Part shown: in pieces, positions 43,628 to 50,788 of the stretch
How the letters are laid out: the number at the start of each line of letters is the position of its first letter
How positions within the stretch are numbered: position 1 is the stretch's first letter
DNA from: Bacteroidia bacterium
Lineage (GTDB): Bacteria > Bacteroidota > Bacteroidia > Chitinophagales > Chitinophagaceae
Assembly: GCA_030426665.1 (NCBI GenBank)
Contig: JAUHYD010000002.1
Span: 248,001 to 312,000, forward strand
Direction: 5' to 3'
Length of the DNA: 64,000 nucleotides
Program-made: the position numbers and the translations under genes
Notes under the pieces: generated by a model
What the model was told of the DNA's origin: nothing
What the model saw: the letters and a program-made list of their open reading frames with translations, nothing else
Databases searched by the model: none

Positions 43628-44692
43628 TTACTTCATTTTCCAAAACCATATCTCATCACCAGAGTAATAACCAGATCCAGTTTTTCCGCCCTTAAACAAA
43701 TCTATATGGTGCATACCTTGATCTGCTCTGATGAAAATAATGCCTTTTTGTCCCCAATACATACTCTCGAATTTTGTTTGAGAAATAATTTTTGGCCATT
43801 TATGATTTCTTGCTAACCAGTCAGCAAGGCCCTTTGCGGAACGGGGAAAGCCCTCGGGAGTCAAATTGCCTTTCGGATATGACGACATATTTACACCAGA
43901 CTTTTGCATAGATTCGCCTAATCTTATTGCGCATTGGTTTTTTGCATAAGAAGCGGAACTCGGATGGTGGAAAATTGCTTTCCCGTTTACATCATAGGTT
44001 GTATGACCATAGTTATCCCAAAGTTCGTCAAAACTTGACATGCATATTTTTTTACCCCTATTCCCAGGGTTAGGGCAAAGTTCGCCCCCACCCTGATCGT
44101 AAACCATTCCTCCATCACCAATGCCATTTGCTATATATTGACTTACCTCTTGACCATTCCAAAAATTAAGTCCACTTCTATGTGCACGAATACCCCCCAT
44201 TACTCCTCCGGAAATTCCACCCGTTACCAGTCCGATTCCCCCTGCTTGCAGCCCAGCGAGTGCACCATCTCCAAAAGAAGCACCATTTGCCCAACTTGTG
44301 CCTGCACCTGCTACAAAGCCTGAAGCAAACCCTGAGCTTCCGCCAATCACAGCACCAGCATGAGCACCTCCATATCCCACAGCACCCGATACACCGGCAC
44401 CCACAACCCCTCCTGCAAATCCAGAAGCAGCCCCAATCCCAAACGATTGCAATGCTGCCTCTGAAGTCCTGTTATTGCCTGATGCCTCCTGAATACCAAA
44501 ATTAACGAATCCACCTATCATTGCAAGTGCAAGTAATGGGATATTGCCGCTCTTATCTGTAAATTTCAATGGGTTATTCAGTGCATAGGAGTAGCTGTTA
44601 TACGCTTGACTATTACTGTTATCTGCAATATACGGATCTACACTAAACATCCTGCCAATCAGGGGGTCATACAATCTGCCGTTTAGGTTCAT
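43628..44692 (-). CDS. Orphan Rhs tip with C-terminal Tae4-like peptidoglycan amidase toxin domain
   Basis: A 354-residue reading frame. Residues 1-49 are the end of an Rhs-repeat core (NGRLYDPLIGRMFSVDP, SYSYALNNPLKFTDKSGN). Residues 50-170 are a Gly/Ala-rich hydrophobic pre-toxin region. Residues 215-354 match the T6SS amidase effector 4 (Tae4) pattern: NQCAIRLGESM with candidate nucleophile Cys254, RSAKGLADWL, and the catalytic His329 in HHIDLF, ending in EIWFWKMK. Such enzymes cleave peptide crosslinks in the cell wall. The first Met sits inside the conserved Rhs motif, and the frame continues upstream with Rhs-like GTGSIDFKT to an in-frame TAG at 44729, so the N-terminal bulk of the Rhs protein is missing. 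It may be a silent tip cassette or a decaying gene. Confidence 0.82.
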   Translation of the reverse strand: MNLNGRLYDPLIGRMFSVDPYIADNSNSQAYNSYSYALNNPLKFTDKSGNIPLLALAMIGGFVNFGIQEASGNNRTSEAALQSFGIGAASGFAGGVVGAGVSGAVGYGGAHAGAVIGGSSGFASGFVAGAGTSWANGASFGDGALAGLQAGGIGLVTGGISGGVMGGIRAHRSGLNFWNGQEVSQYIANGIGDGGMVYDQGGGELCPNPGNRGKKICMSSFDELWDNYGHTTYDVNGKAIFHHPSSASYAKNQCAIRLGESMQKSGVNMSSYPKGNLTPEGFPRSAKGLADWLARNHKWPKIISQTKFESMYWGQKGIIFIRADQGMHHIDLFKGGKTGSGYYSGDEIWFWKMK

Positions 44693-45159
44693 GGTTTTAA
44701 AGTCTATACTTCCGGTTCCTTGAAAATCCTACATACTACTCCAGTTCAAAGTTGGTTCTTCCAGTACATTAATATCCGAAAATAATTCTTTAACATCAGC
44801 TCTAATTTGCTGCGGTATAACTTATCAAAACCAAAACACTATCAATTTACATCTATTAATCCATGTTGCCAACCAGAAACCCCACTATCGTGTTCTTTGC
44901 TCTATGGTAAAAAGTGGGCAAAAAATGAGCAATTCTACCGACCAAAATTTGTGTAATTCATTGATTTTGAGAGAGCCGTGTAAAAAACACAAAAACATTT
45001 AGATAGGTGTGCAATTCGCAGTTGCAGACGTAGTTTTTTGCATGATAGATTTACAATGAAAGCCCGGAAATAATTGCTCTTGCTACCCAAGCGAATAAGT
45101 TCCTTGCTAAGCGTTACATTTATACAACAGTTGTTCCCTAGCTTTTTGGTCGGAATAGT
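44693..45159. other. Degenerate sequence upstream of the orphan Rhs tip
   Basis: About 470 bases without an intact gene. On the minus strand, 44693-44728 continues the Rhs frame (GTGSIDFKT) up to TAG at 44729. Before it, 44729-44821 is a 30-codon fragment between stops (ADVKELFSDINVLEEPTLNW) in the same frame that reads like the tail of another protein. The rest has only scattered stops. This looks like a recombination scar of an Rhs locus. Confidence 0.5.
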
Positions 45160-45167
45160 TACCTTTG
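45160..45167 (+). promoter_or_regulatory. Candidate -7 element of the P5C dehydrogenase promoter
   Basis: TACCTTTG matches TAnnTTTG exactly and lies 40 bases before the start codon. I do not see a convincing -33 TTG at the right distance. Confidence 0.35.
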
Positions 45168-45207
45168 TTCCAGTAAACAAGAAACTTATAATTAATAAAT
45201 ATAAAAA

Positions 45208-46842
45208 ATGAATAACGCTTATTTCGATTTCAAAGAACCGAAGAACGAGCCGGTAAAGAGCTATGCTCCCGGTAGCCCCGAGCGCAAAGCATTGCAAGAG
45301 GCATTGGCTGAAATGAAAAGTCAGCAGGTAGACATTCCAATGTACATAGACGGTCAGGAAGTACGTAGTGGGAATAAAAAGGAAATACGTCCGCCACACG
45401 AAACGGGACATTTACTGGGACATTTCCACGCATCGGATGAAGAGCATGTGTGTGATGCCATTGATGCTGCATTGGCTGCCAGAGAGTCTTGGGCAAACAT
45501 GAACTGGGAGCACCGCGCGGCGATTTTTATGAAGGCTGCGGAGCTACTGGCTACTAAGTATCGCTACAAGATGAATGCTGCGACCATGTTGGGGCAGAGC
45601 AAGAACGCTTTTCAGGCAGAGATAGATAGTGCTTGTGAGTTGGTGGATTTCTTCAGGTTTAATGTATACTTCCTGAGCCAGATATATAAGCAACAGCCAA
45701 TTTCTCCGGAGGGCTTCAACAATCGTATGGAGTACCGTCCGTTGGAGGGCTTTGTATTGGCGGTGACACCGTTCAACTTTACTGCAATAGGCGGTAACCT
45801 GCCTGCATGTATGGCTATGTGTGGCAACGTGGTGGTATGGAAGCCTGCCAATACGCAGGTATACTCGGCCAAAGTGATAATGGATATACTGATAGAGGCG
45901 GGATTGCCTGCCGGTGTTATCAATCTGGTGTACCCTTCGGGGCCTGTGGTTGGTGAGATTTGTTTCAGCCACCCCTACTTTGCAGGTGTACATTTCACAG
46001 GTTCTACGGGTGTGTTCCAGACTATGTGGAAGAGCATAGGCGCCAACATAGACCGCTTTAAGTCTTACCCGCGTATAGTAGGGGAAACCGGTGGTAAAGA
46101 TTTTGTGTTTGCTCACCCAAGTTCTAATGTAGATGCAGTTGTAACAGCGTTGGCAAGAGGCGCATTTGAATATCAGGGACAGAAATGTTCTGCGGCGTCA
46201 AGAGCATATTTGCCTTCCAACATATCTCAGGAGATTTTGGACAAACTGGTAGCCGAGGTTGGCACTATGAAGATGGGCCCGGTTGATGACTTTACTAATT
46301 TTGTAAATGCAGTGATTGACGAAAAGTCTTTCAATAATATCGCAGGCTATCTGGATAATGTGAAGAATGGAAATGGCGACGCCAAGATACTTTGCGGTGG
46401 TAACTATGACAGCTCTAAAGGGTGGTACATAGAACCAACTGTGATACTAACAACAGATCCATCTTACGTTACTATGTGCGAAGAGTTGTTTGGCCCTGTA
46501 CTTACTATCTATGTATATGAAGCCGACAACTGGAAGGAAGAATTGGAGATTGTGGATAGCACTTCTCCGTATGCACTTACCGGAGCTATATTCTCTCAGG
46601 ACAGATATGCTATTGAGTACATGACGAAGAAATTGGTGAACTGTGCCGGTAACTTCTATATTAATGATAAGCCGTCAGGCGCAGTTGTAGGACAGCAGCC
46701 ATTTGGTGGTGCTCGTGCATCGGGTACCAACGATAAGGCGGGTTCTATACTTAACCTGTATAGGTGGTTGAGTGCGAGGACTATCAAGGAAACACATGTA
46801 CCGGTAACAAACTACAGGTATCCGTTTCACCAACCTGATTAG
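45208..46842 (+). CDS. pruA: L-glutamate gamma-semialdehyde (1-pyrroline-5-carboxylate) dehydrogenase
   Basis: A 544-residue aldehyde dehydrogenase that oxidises glutamate semialdehyde to glutamate, the second step of proline breakdown. The catalytic Cys327 lies in GQKCSAASR and the general base Glu293 in VGETGGKDF. The block NRMEYRPLEGFVLAVTPFNF and the FRFN segment before it are typical of the stand-alone P5CDH group that resembles eukaryotic ALDH4A1, rather than of bifunctional PutA. No proline dehydrogenase gene is adjacent. A T-tailed hairpin follows the stop codon. The start gives a normal N-terminus for the group. Confidence 0.95.
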   Translation: MNNAYFDFKEPKNEPVKSYAPGSPERKALQEALAEMKSQQVDIPMYIDGQEVRSGNKKEIRPPHETGHLLGHFHASDEEHVCDAIDAALAARESWANMNWEHRAAIFMKAAELLATKYRYKMNAATMLGQSKNAFQAEIDSACELVDFFRFNVYFLSQIYKQQPISPEGFNNRMEYRPLEGFVLAVTPFNFTAIGGNLPACMAMCGNVVVWKPANTQVYSAKVIMDILIEAGLPAGVINLVYPSGPVVGEICFSHPYFAGVHFTGSTGVFQTMWKSIGANIDRFKSYPRIVGETGGKDFVFAHPSSNVDAVVTALARGAFEYQGQKCSAASRAYLPSNISQEILDKLVAEVGTMKMGPVDDFTNFVNAVIDEKSFNNIAGYLDNVKNGNGDAKILCGGNYDSSKGWYIEPTVILTTDPSYVTMCEELFGPVLTIYVYEADNWKEELEIVDSTSPYALTGAIFSQDRYAIEYMTKKLVNCAGNFYINDKPSGAVVGQQPFGGARASGTNDKAGSILNLYRWLSARTIKETHVPVTNYRYPFHQPD

Positions 46843-46867
46843 TTCTGAATCAGCAAAATAGATAATC

Positions 46868-46901
46868 AAACAGAGGGCTCGAAGGTGCTCTCTGTTTTTT
46901 T
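46868..46901 (+). terminator. Terminator of pruA
   Basis: AAACAGAGGGC (46868-46878) pairs with GCTCTCTGTTT (46887-46897) with one wobble, followed by a run of T. It sits between the convergent pruA and WalJ-like genes. Confidence 0.85.
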
Positions 46902-46905
46902 GTGC

Positions 46906-47718
46906 TTAAAATAATGTGCCTTGGGTAAGCTTCCTTGGAATATTCTGGTGGCTTGCAGTTATCTCATACAACGCGGTCTCGCTGAAGCGCGAGGCAATTT
47001 CAACTTTAGTTTTCCCGGAGTGGGGTGCAAAGCAGGCTGAAGCCACTTCATGTGAGTTATTGTCTTTAGAAAGATGCGCCAAAAATAAGTGCGTCAGGTA
47101 TTCCGGTCTATATTTGACAAAAAGCTCACACGCCTGGGCATTAGACAAGTGGCCTTTGTCGCCTTTGATTCTGTTTTTCAGGTGATATGGATACCTGCCG
47201 TTTTCGAGCATCTCGTCATCATAGTTTGCTTCGAGGATAGCTGCATGGCACTGGCTGAAGTGTTTTATTACATGTTGGCATGGAGCACCAATGTCTGTAA
47301 ATACGCCAACCTTTGTTCCTTCCACGTCGACAATAAAACTATGAGGATCCACGGCATCGTGCCATTTAGGGAAAGCAGTTACGGATAGCCCGCCAATGTT
47401 TACTTTATCGCTAGCAGACAGATGACGTGCCAGATGTGCCGGTGGTTTGGTTCTGCTATTGCTCAGTGTTGCGGGTGTAATGTATACCGGGATATTGTAC
47501 CTGCCTGAAAGTACCTCTACACCCTTTATATGGTCGATATGCTCGTGAGAAATAAAGATGGCTTTGACCGTTTCCATTTTCAGGTCGAGTCGTTTCAACC
47601 TTTTCTCCGTTTCCTTGCACGAGATGCCTGCATCAATAAGTACGGCTTCGTTGTGCGTTCCTATATAATAGCAGTTGCCGTTACTACCGGAGTTGAGCGA
47701 TGCGACAAAAACAGACAT
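46906..47718 (-). CDS. MBL-fold metallohydrolase, WalJ/YycJ-like
   Basis: A 270-residue cytoplasmic metallo-beta-lactamase fold protein. The N-terminus SLNSGSNGNCYYIG is the hallmark of the YycJ/WalJ group. The zinc motif is HEHIDH (58-63). GVFTDIG, EANYDDEML and LAHLSKDNN supply the later conserved blocks. In Firmicutes WalJ is encoded with the WalRK system and is thought to act in coordinating division or DNA metabolism, probably as a 5'-3' exonuclease; the Bacteroidota orthologues are less studied. No WalRK partner is nearby here. The gene converges on pruA with the hairpin between them. Confidence 0.9.
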   Translation of the reverse strand: MSVFVASLNSGSNGNCYYIGTHNEAVLIDAGISCKETEKRLKRLDLKMETVKAIFISHEHIDHIKGVEVLSGRYNIPVYITPATLSNSRTKPPAHLARHLSASDKVNIGGLSVTAFPKWHDAVDPHSFIVDVEGTKVGVFTDIGAPCQHVIKHFSQCHAAILEANYDDEMLENGRYPYHLKNRIKGDKGHLSNAQACELFVKYRPEYLTHLFLAHLSKDNNSHEVASACFAPHSGKTKVEIASRFSETALYEITASHQNIPRKLTQGTLF

Positions 47719-47765
47719 GTTGCAAATATAGTGTTCGCAGCCCGGAACTAATTTATGAGTTAGTA

Positions 47766-47806
47766 TATCAGGAGCGGAAACGCGATGGTTGTTGCCGCTC
47801 CTGATA
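47766..47806 (-). terminator. Strong hairpin downstream of the ECF operon
   Basis: TATCAGGAGCGG (47766-47777) and CCGCTCCTGATA (47795-47806) form a perfect twelve-base-pair stem with a 17-base loop, six bases after the stop codon at 47812. No clear T run follows on the minus strand, so termination or 3'-end protection are both possible. Confidence 0.55.
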
Positions 47807-47811
47807 GTTAT

Positions 47812-48678
47812 TTATATTCCTCCGAAACGCAGACCGAAGCTTATCGGGCGTTGGTCTATTCCATTTTCATACATATTGGTTAGCTGGTAGCTGGCATATA
47901 CCCTTAGTATTCCTTCTATCCCGAACTCTGCAGTAAGACAAGAATTGAAGTCAGAAAGGTCGAAGCTGCCTTTAGTTTTTATCTTGCCACGCTCGTTAGA
48001 TTTTTGTTTGTTCCACGAAGACAGGCGATAACCACCGGTAATACCGGCACCATATATCAGCCATGTACCTTTGTGCAGACGAGTTTTGCTGGTCAGCATC
48101 AGTGGCATATTCAGGTAGTTAACAGCAAGCTTGTTTTTGTTGAACGAAACGGAATCGAGGATAATGCTGTTCGGGTTCTTTTTGTAGCTGATATTATTTT
48201 CGTAACGGAAGTTGTAAACCTGAAAGCCGATTCCGGTAGATACATACAGGCGTTGGTTTTTCGTTTTTACTGCAAGGAACTTTACCATTAACGGATAGAA
48301 GTTTATGTTAATGGACTTGCCATTACGGAGATCAAACAGGTTTTCATTTCTCATGCCTGCGGGAACATTCAGGTAGTTTACAACAGATGGGTCCGTGTAG
48401 TTGGTGTTATCGTTGAGCAAGTTTACGCCAAAGTCAAACATCATAAAAGTGGTCTTGAATTTGCCGGCTTTTTCTTCTTTGTCTAATTTCATTTTTGCGG
48501 CTTTCAACCCTTCGGCGGTAGTGTCTGATGTTGTTATTATGGAAATTCCTCTATTAGATATGGATATAGAGCGCTGACCATGTTTTTCTTCTTTAGTATC
48601 GCTATTCTTGTCCTGAGCTATTGATACATTGGTAAGTAATAGTGCTATCGCGGTCAATGTGCAAAGTGTGATTCTCAT
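47812..48678 (-). CDS. Outer membrane beta-barrel protein of the ECF sigma operon
   Basis: A 288-residue exported protein. A signal peptide ends at VSIAQ near residue 21. A charged, probably periplasmic, segment (about 22-80) precedes repeating amphipathic strands with alternating hydrophobic residues, such as KTTFMMFDFGVNLL, RLYVSTGIGFQVYNFRY and RVYASYQLTNMY, and the end is ISFGLRFGGI. This is a PorT- or OmpW-like small barrel pattern common in Bacteroidota. It is the third gene of a sigma factor/anti-sigma/barrel set, 27 bases after the anti-sigma gene, so it is probably produced under the same control. Specific function unknown. Confidence 0.75.
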   Translation of the reverse strand: MRITLCTLTAIALLLTNVSIAQDKNSDTKEEKHGQRSISISNRGISIITTSDTTAEGLKAAKMKLDKEEKAGKFKTTFMMFDFGVNLLNDNTNYTDPSVVNYLNVPAGMRNENLFDLRNGKSININFYPLMVKFLAVKTKNQRLYVSTGIGFQVYNFRYENNISYKKNPNSIILDSVSFNKNKLAVNYLNMPLMLTSKTRLHKGTWLIYGAGITGGYRLSSWNKQKSNERGKIKTKGSFDLSDFNSCLTAEFGIEGILRVYASYQLTNMYENGIDQRPISFGLRFGGI

Positions 48679-48705
48679 AATATTGATTTTAAGTTGATTA
48701 TTTAA

Positions 48706-49560
48706 TTAAAATGAAATTAGTAGCTTCCTTTTTTCTATCCGGAAAGAAATGGAAGAAGCGGTAATTTCTTGTTTTATGTCGTTTGCTTTTTCAATTCGTT
48801 CGTTTATGGCAGATGCTACTAAAGAGAGGCCTCCCTTTTTCTGTTCATTGATAGGCAATCTGTCTATAAATGACTTACGCGTGTCTTCCGTTAGGTTTGC
48901 TGTAGCCATCTGTGGTACATTCGTCGGCTCTATACTTGTCGCTAACGGTCGGTCGTTGATGGCTACTAACTCATTGGTAGGTATCGCGCCAATTGGCGTT
49001 TTTTCTATTGCTACATGGCGTGGGGTTACTGCGACTACTGCTTTTCTATTTTGTTTTACAGTGCCCGCAATCTTTCGTTTCGTAGTTTGTTTCGGCGTCG
49101 TCGCCGCTATTTCCATCGGCTTGCTCGATGCTACAGGCAGTTGTGATTCCTCAAATGCTTTTTGTGTATCAACTGTTACAGCGGTTGGGGTTTCCTGCTT
49201 GTCTAAAATGACGTTCACATTGTTTGCTATTGTTATGTTTTGCGTAACAGGAGTATTGCTGTTCATCAAGCCATAAATTGACAGAAACAATATTGCTGCT
49301 ACTCCTGCCGCTATTCCGTAACGTTTAAATGAAGAAAGCACAATAATTGCTGTCTTAGGTTCCGGTTTTAGTAGTGCTTTTTTGTTGGCATAATTAATAT
49401 TTTCGTCAGGGGTAAGCCTGGTCATAGAGTAAGCCGTAAACTCGCTATGTAGCTCCGGGTTGTCATACAGGAACTTCATCAATGCCTGCTCTTCTGCTGC
49501 GGTTAGTTCACCGTCAGCTTGCATCATCATATATTCTTCGTAATTGTTCCTGTTCACCAT
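48706..49560 (-). CDS. Membrane-anchored anti-sigma factor (predicted)
   Basis: A 284-residue protein. The N-terminal ~65 residues (NNYEEYMMMQADGELTAAEE, LYDNPELHSEF) are the cytoplasmic sigma-binding type seen in Bacteroidota anti-sigma factors, without the zinc-binding His/Cys motif. A single membrane segment lies at about 81-98 (GIAAGVAAILFLSIYGLM). The periplasmic remainder of ~185 residues is low-complexity, rich in Thr, Val, Lys and Pro, with no recognisable enzyme domain. It starts one base after the sigma factor stop codon, so the two are translationally coupled. It would hold the sigma factor inactive until an envelope signal arrives. Confidence 0.82.
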   Translation of the reverse strand: MVNRNNYEEYMMMQADGELTAAEEQALMKFLYDNPELHSEFTAYSMTRLTPDENINYANKKALLKPEPKTAIIVLSSFKRYGIAAGVAAILFLSIYGLMNSNTPVTQNITIANNVNVILDKQETPTAVTVDTQKAFEESQLPVASSKPMEIAATTPKQTTKRKIAGTVKQNRKAVVAVTPRHVAIEKTPIGAIPTNELVAINDRPLATSIEPTNVPQMATANLTEDTRKSFIDRLPINEQKKGGLSLVASAINERIEKANDIKQEITASSISFRIEKRKLLISF

Positions 49561-49561
49561 G

Positions 49562-50038
49562 CTAAATAATGTTTTCGACGCTCACTAAATACTCTTTTAA
49601 TACTTTTCTTGCCCTGTGCAGGTATACCTTCACTTGTGAATTGTTCAACTCTGTTATGTCTGCTATCTCGTCATAACTATATCCTTCATAATCTTTAAGC
49701 AGCACTAACGCTCTTGACCTTTCATCGAGTTTTGCCAGTGCTCTGTCCAGCACCTGTTTCAGGTCGGGAGTATTGTGCGAGTAGCTCTGTTCCGGTGCCT
49801 CTGCAAAAGTGATTTTAGATTTCTTTCTAAACATATCTACCGATTGTCGGTAGGCCACCTGAAACAAAAATGCCTTTGCTTTGTCTACCTCCACACTTTC
49901 TTTCTTTTGCCACAACACTTCAAAACTACTTTGCACCACATCGTCTGCGTCACTTTGCTGTCCGGTACACTTACATGCAAATCTGAACAGAGCATCTGCC
50001 CATTCCCGTACACATGTATTGTACTGTTTAGCGTTCAT
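49562..50038 (-). CDS. ECF-type RNA polymerase sigma factor
   Basis: A 158-residue sigma-70 family protein with region 2 (FRFACKCTGQQSDADDVVQ, FEVLWQKKE) and region 4 (LDERSRALVLLKDYEGYSYD, then NNSQVKVYLHRARKVL). There is no region 3, as in ECF factors. It is the first gene of the sigma/anti-sigma/barrel operon. Upstream on the minus strand is TGTAACTTTTT around 50064-50074, which resembles the -35 half of ECF promoters and might reflect autoregulation, but its short distance to the start codon makes this weak. The regulon is unknown. Confidence 0.9.
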   Translation of the reverse strand: MNAKQYNTCVREWADALFRFACKCTGQQSDADDVVQSSFEVLWQKKESVEVDKAKAFLFQVAYRQSVDMFRKKSKITFAEAPEQSYSHNTPDLKQVLDRALAKLDERSRALVLLKDYEGYSYDEIADITELNNSQVKVYLHRARKVLKEYLVSVENII

Positions 50039-50257
50039 TCTATAGTAAATCGTACGCCGTAAGAAAAAGTTACAGCTTGGTGGAATTTTTTTTACAAATG
50101 TCGGTAAACGGGTGTTATACGCTAAAGAAATGGCGAAGGTCGTTGGGAAATAATATTAAGGGTGTGTTGGCATGTTTTTTGATACTATTTTCCCCATATA
50201 TGCCCCCGTAAAGAGCGGAAACCAACTTTGAACCCAGGTCATCGTTATTATCGGGTG

Positions 50258-50265
50258 TAAGTTTG
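50258..50265 (+). promoter_or_regulatory. Candidate -7 element before the lipoprotein gene
   Basis: TAAGTTTG matches TAnnTTTG exactly, 18 bases before the ATG at 50283. The nearest TTTG upstream is 27 bases away, longer than usual. Confidence 0.35.
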
Positions 50266-50282
50266 TCAATTGAATTTACCTT

Positions 50283-50774
50283 ATGAAAACGACTAAATTT
50301 TTTAATAGCACGCTGGTTTGTATGGCGTTATTGTGCGTAACTATCTTTTCGTGCAAGAAGGATAATTGCAGACCGATTGTTATAACGGCAGGGCTTGTGT
50401 ACAGCGATAGTGTATTAATTGATACCGTCGTAAACGTAGTTCAGTGTGAGAAAGGCAGTCACTTTACTAATCGATTAGACTCTACATATTGCAATATCTC
50501 TTACGTATATAAGGGGGCTGGTTCTCCCACAGGGGCATTCGGGTACACATTTGAGGACCCCGGGAAGGATTATTTGATTGTCTTTGTGCAGTCCGGAACT
50601 GTTTTTGAGCTTGGGAATATCTCATACGGGCATGAAAAATACCACTTGCGTAACGAGAATATAATGTATTGTTCTTATGGGTATTCTTTAAATGGAGTTG
50701 CTCATTATATGGGTGTCGGAGGAGATGACTCTCATGGACAAAAGACGTCTCATCGGCTTGATTTTCGGTTTTAA
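50283..50774 (+). CDS. Small lipoprotein of unknown function
   Basis: A 163-residue protein. The signal has a lipobox (TIFSC) with acylated Cys at residue 24, followed by KKDN, so an outer-leaflet or periplasmic lipoprotein is predicted. The mature ~140 residues are beta-rich and contain four further Cys residues (in DNCRP, VQCEK, TYCNI and MYCSY), which could form two disulfides in the envelope. I do not recognise the family. It lies 14 bases upstream of the T9SS cargo gene on the same strand and is probably cotranscribed with it. Confidence 0.75.
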   Translation: MKTTKFFNSTLVCMALLCVTIFSCKKDNCRPIVITAGLVYSDSVLIDTVVNVVQCEKGSHFTNRLDSTYCNISYVYKGAGSPTGAFGYTFEDPGKDYLIVFVQSGTVFELGNISYGHEKYHLRNENIMYCSYGYSLNGVAHYMGVGGDDSHGQKTSHRLDFRF

Positions 50775-50788
50775 ATTACCCTGGTATT

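Noticed and set aside
44935-45411. A 158-codon minus-strand frame overlapping the pruA start and the degenerate region
   Set aside because: It overlaps the pruA promoter and N-terminus, and its Cys/Phe/Leu-rich translation does not resemble a protein. It does not connect with the Rhs frame.
45544-46116. A 190-codon minus-strand frame opposite pruA
   Set aside because: It is antisense to the conserved catalytic core of P5C dehydrogenase.
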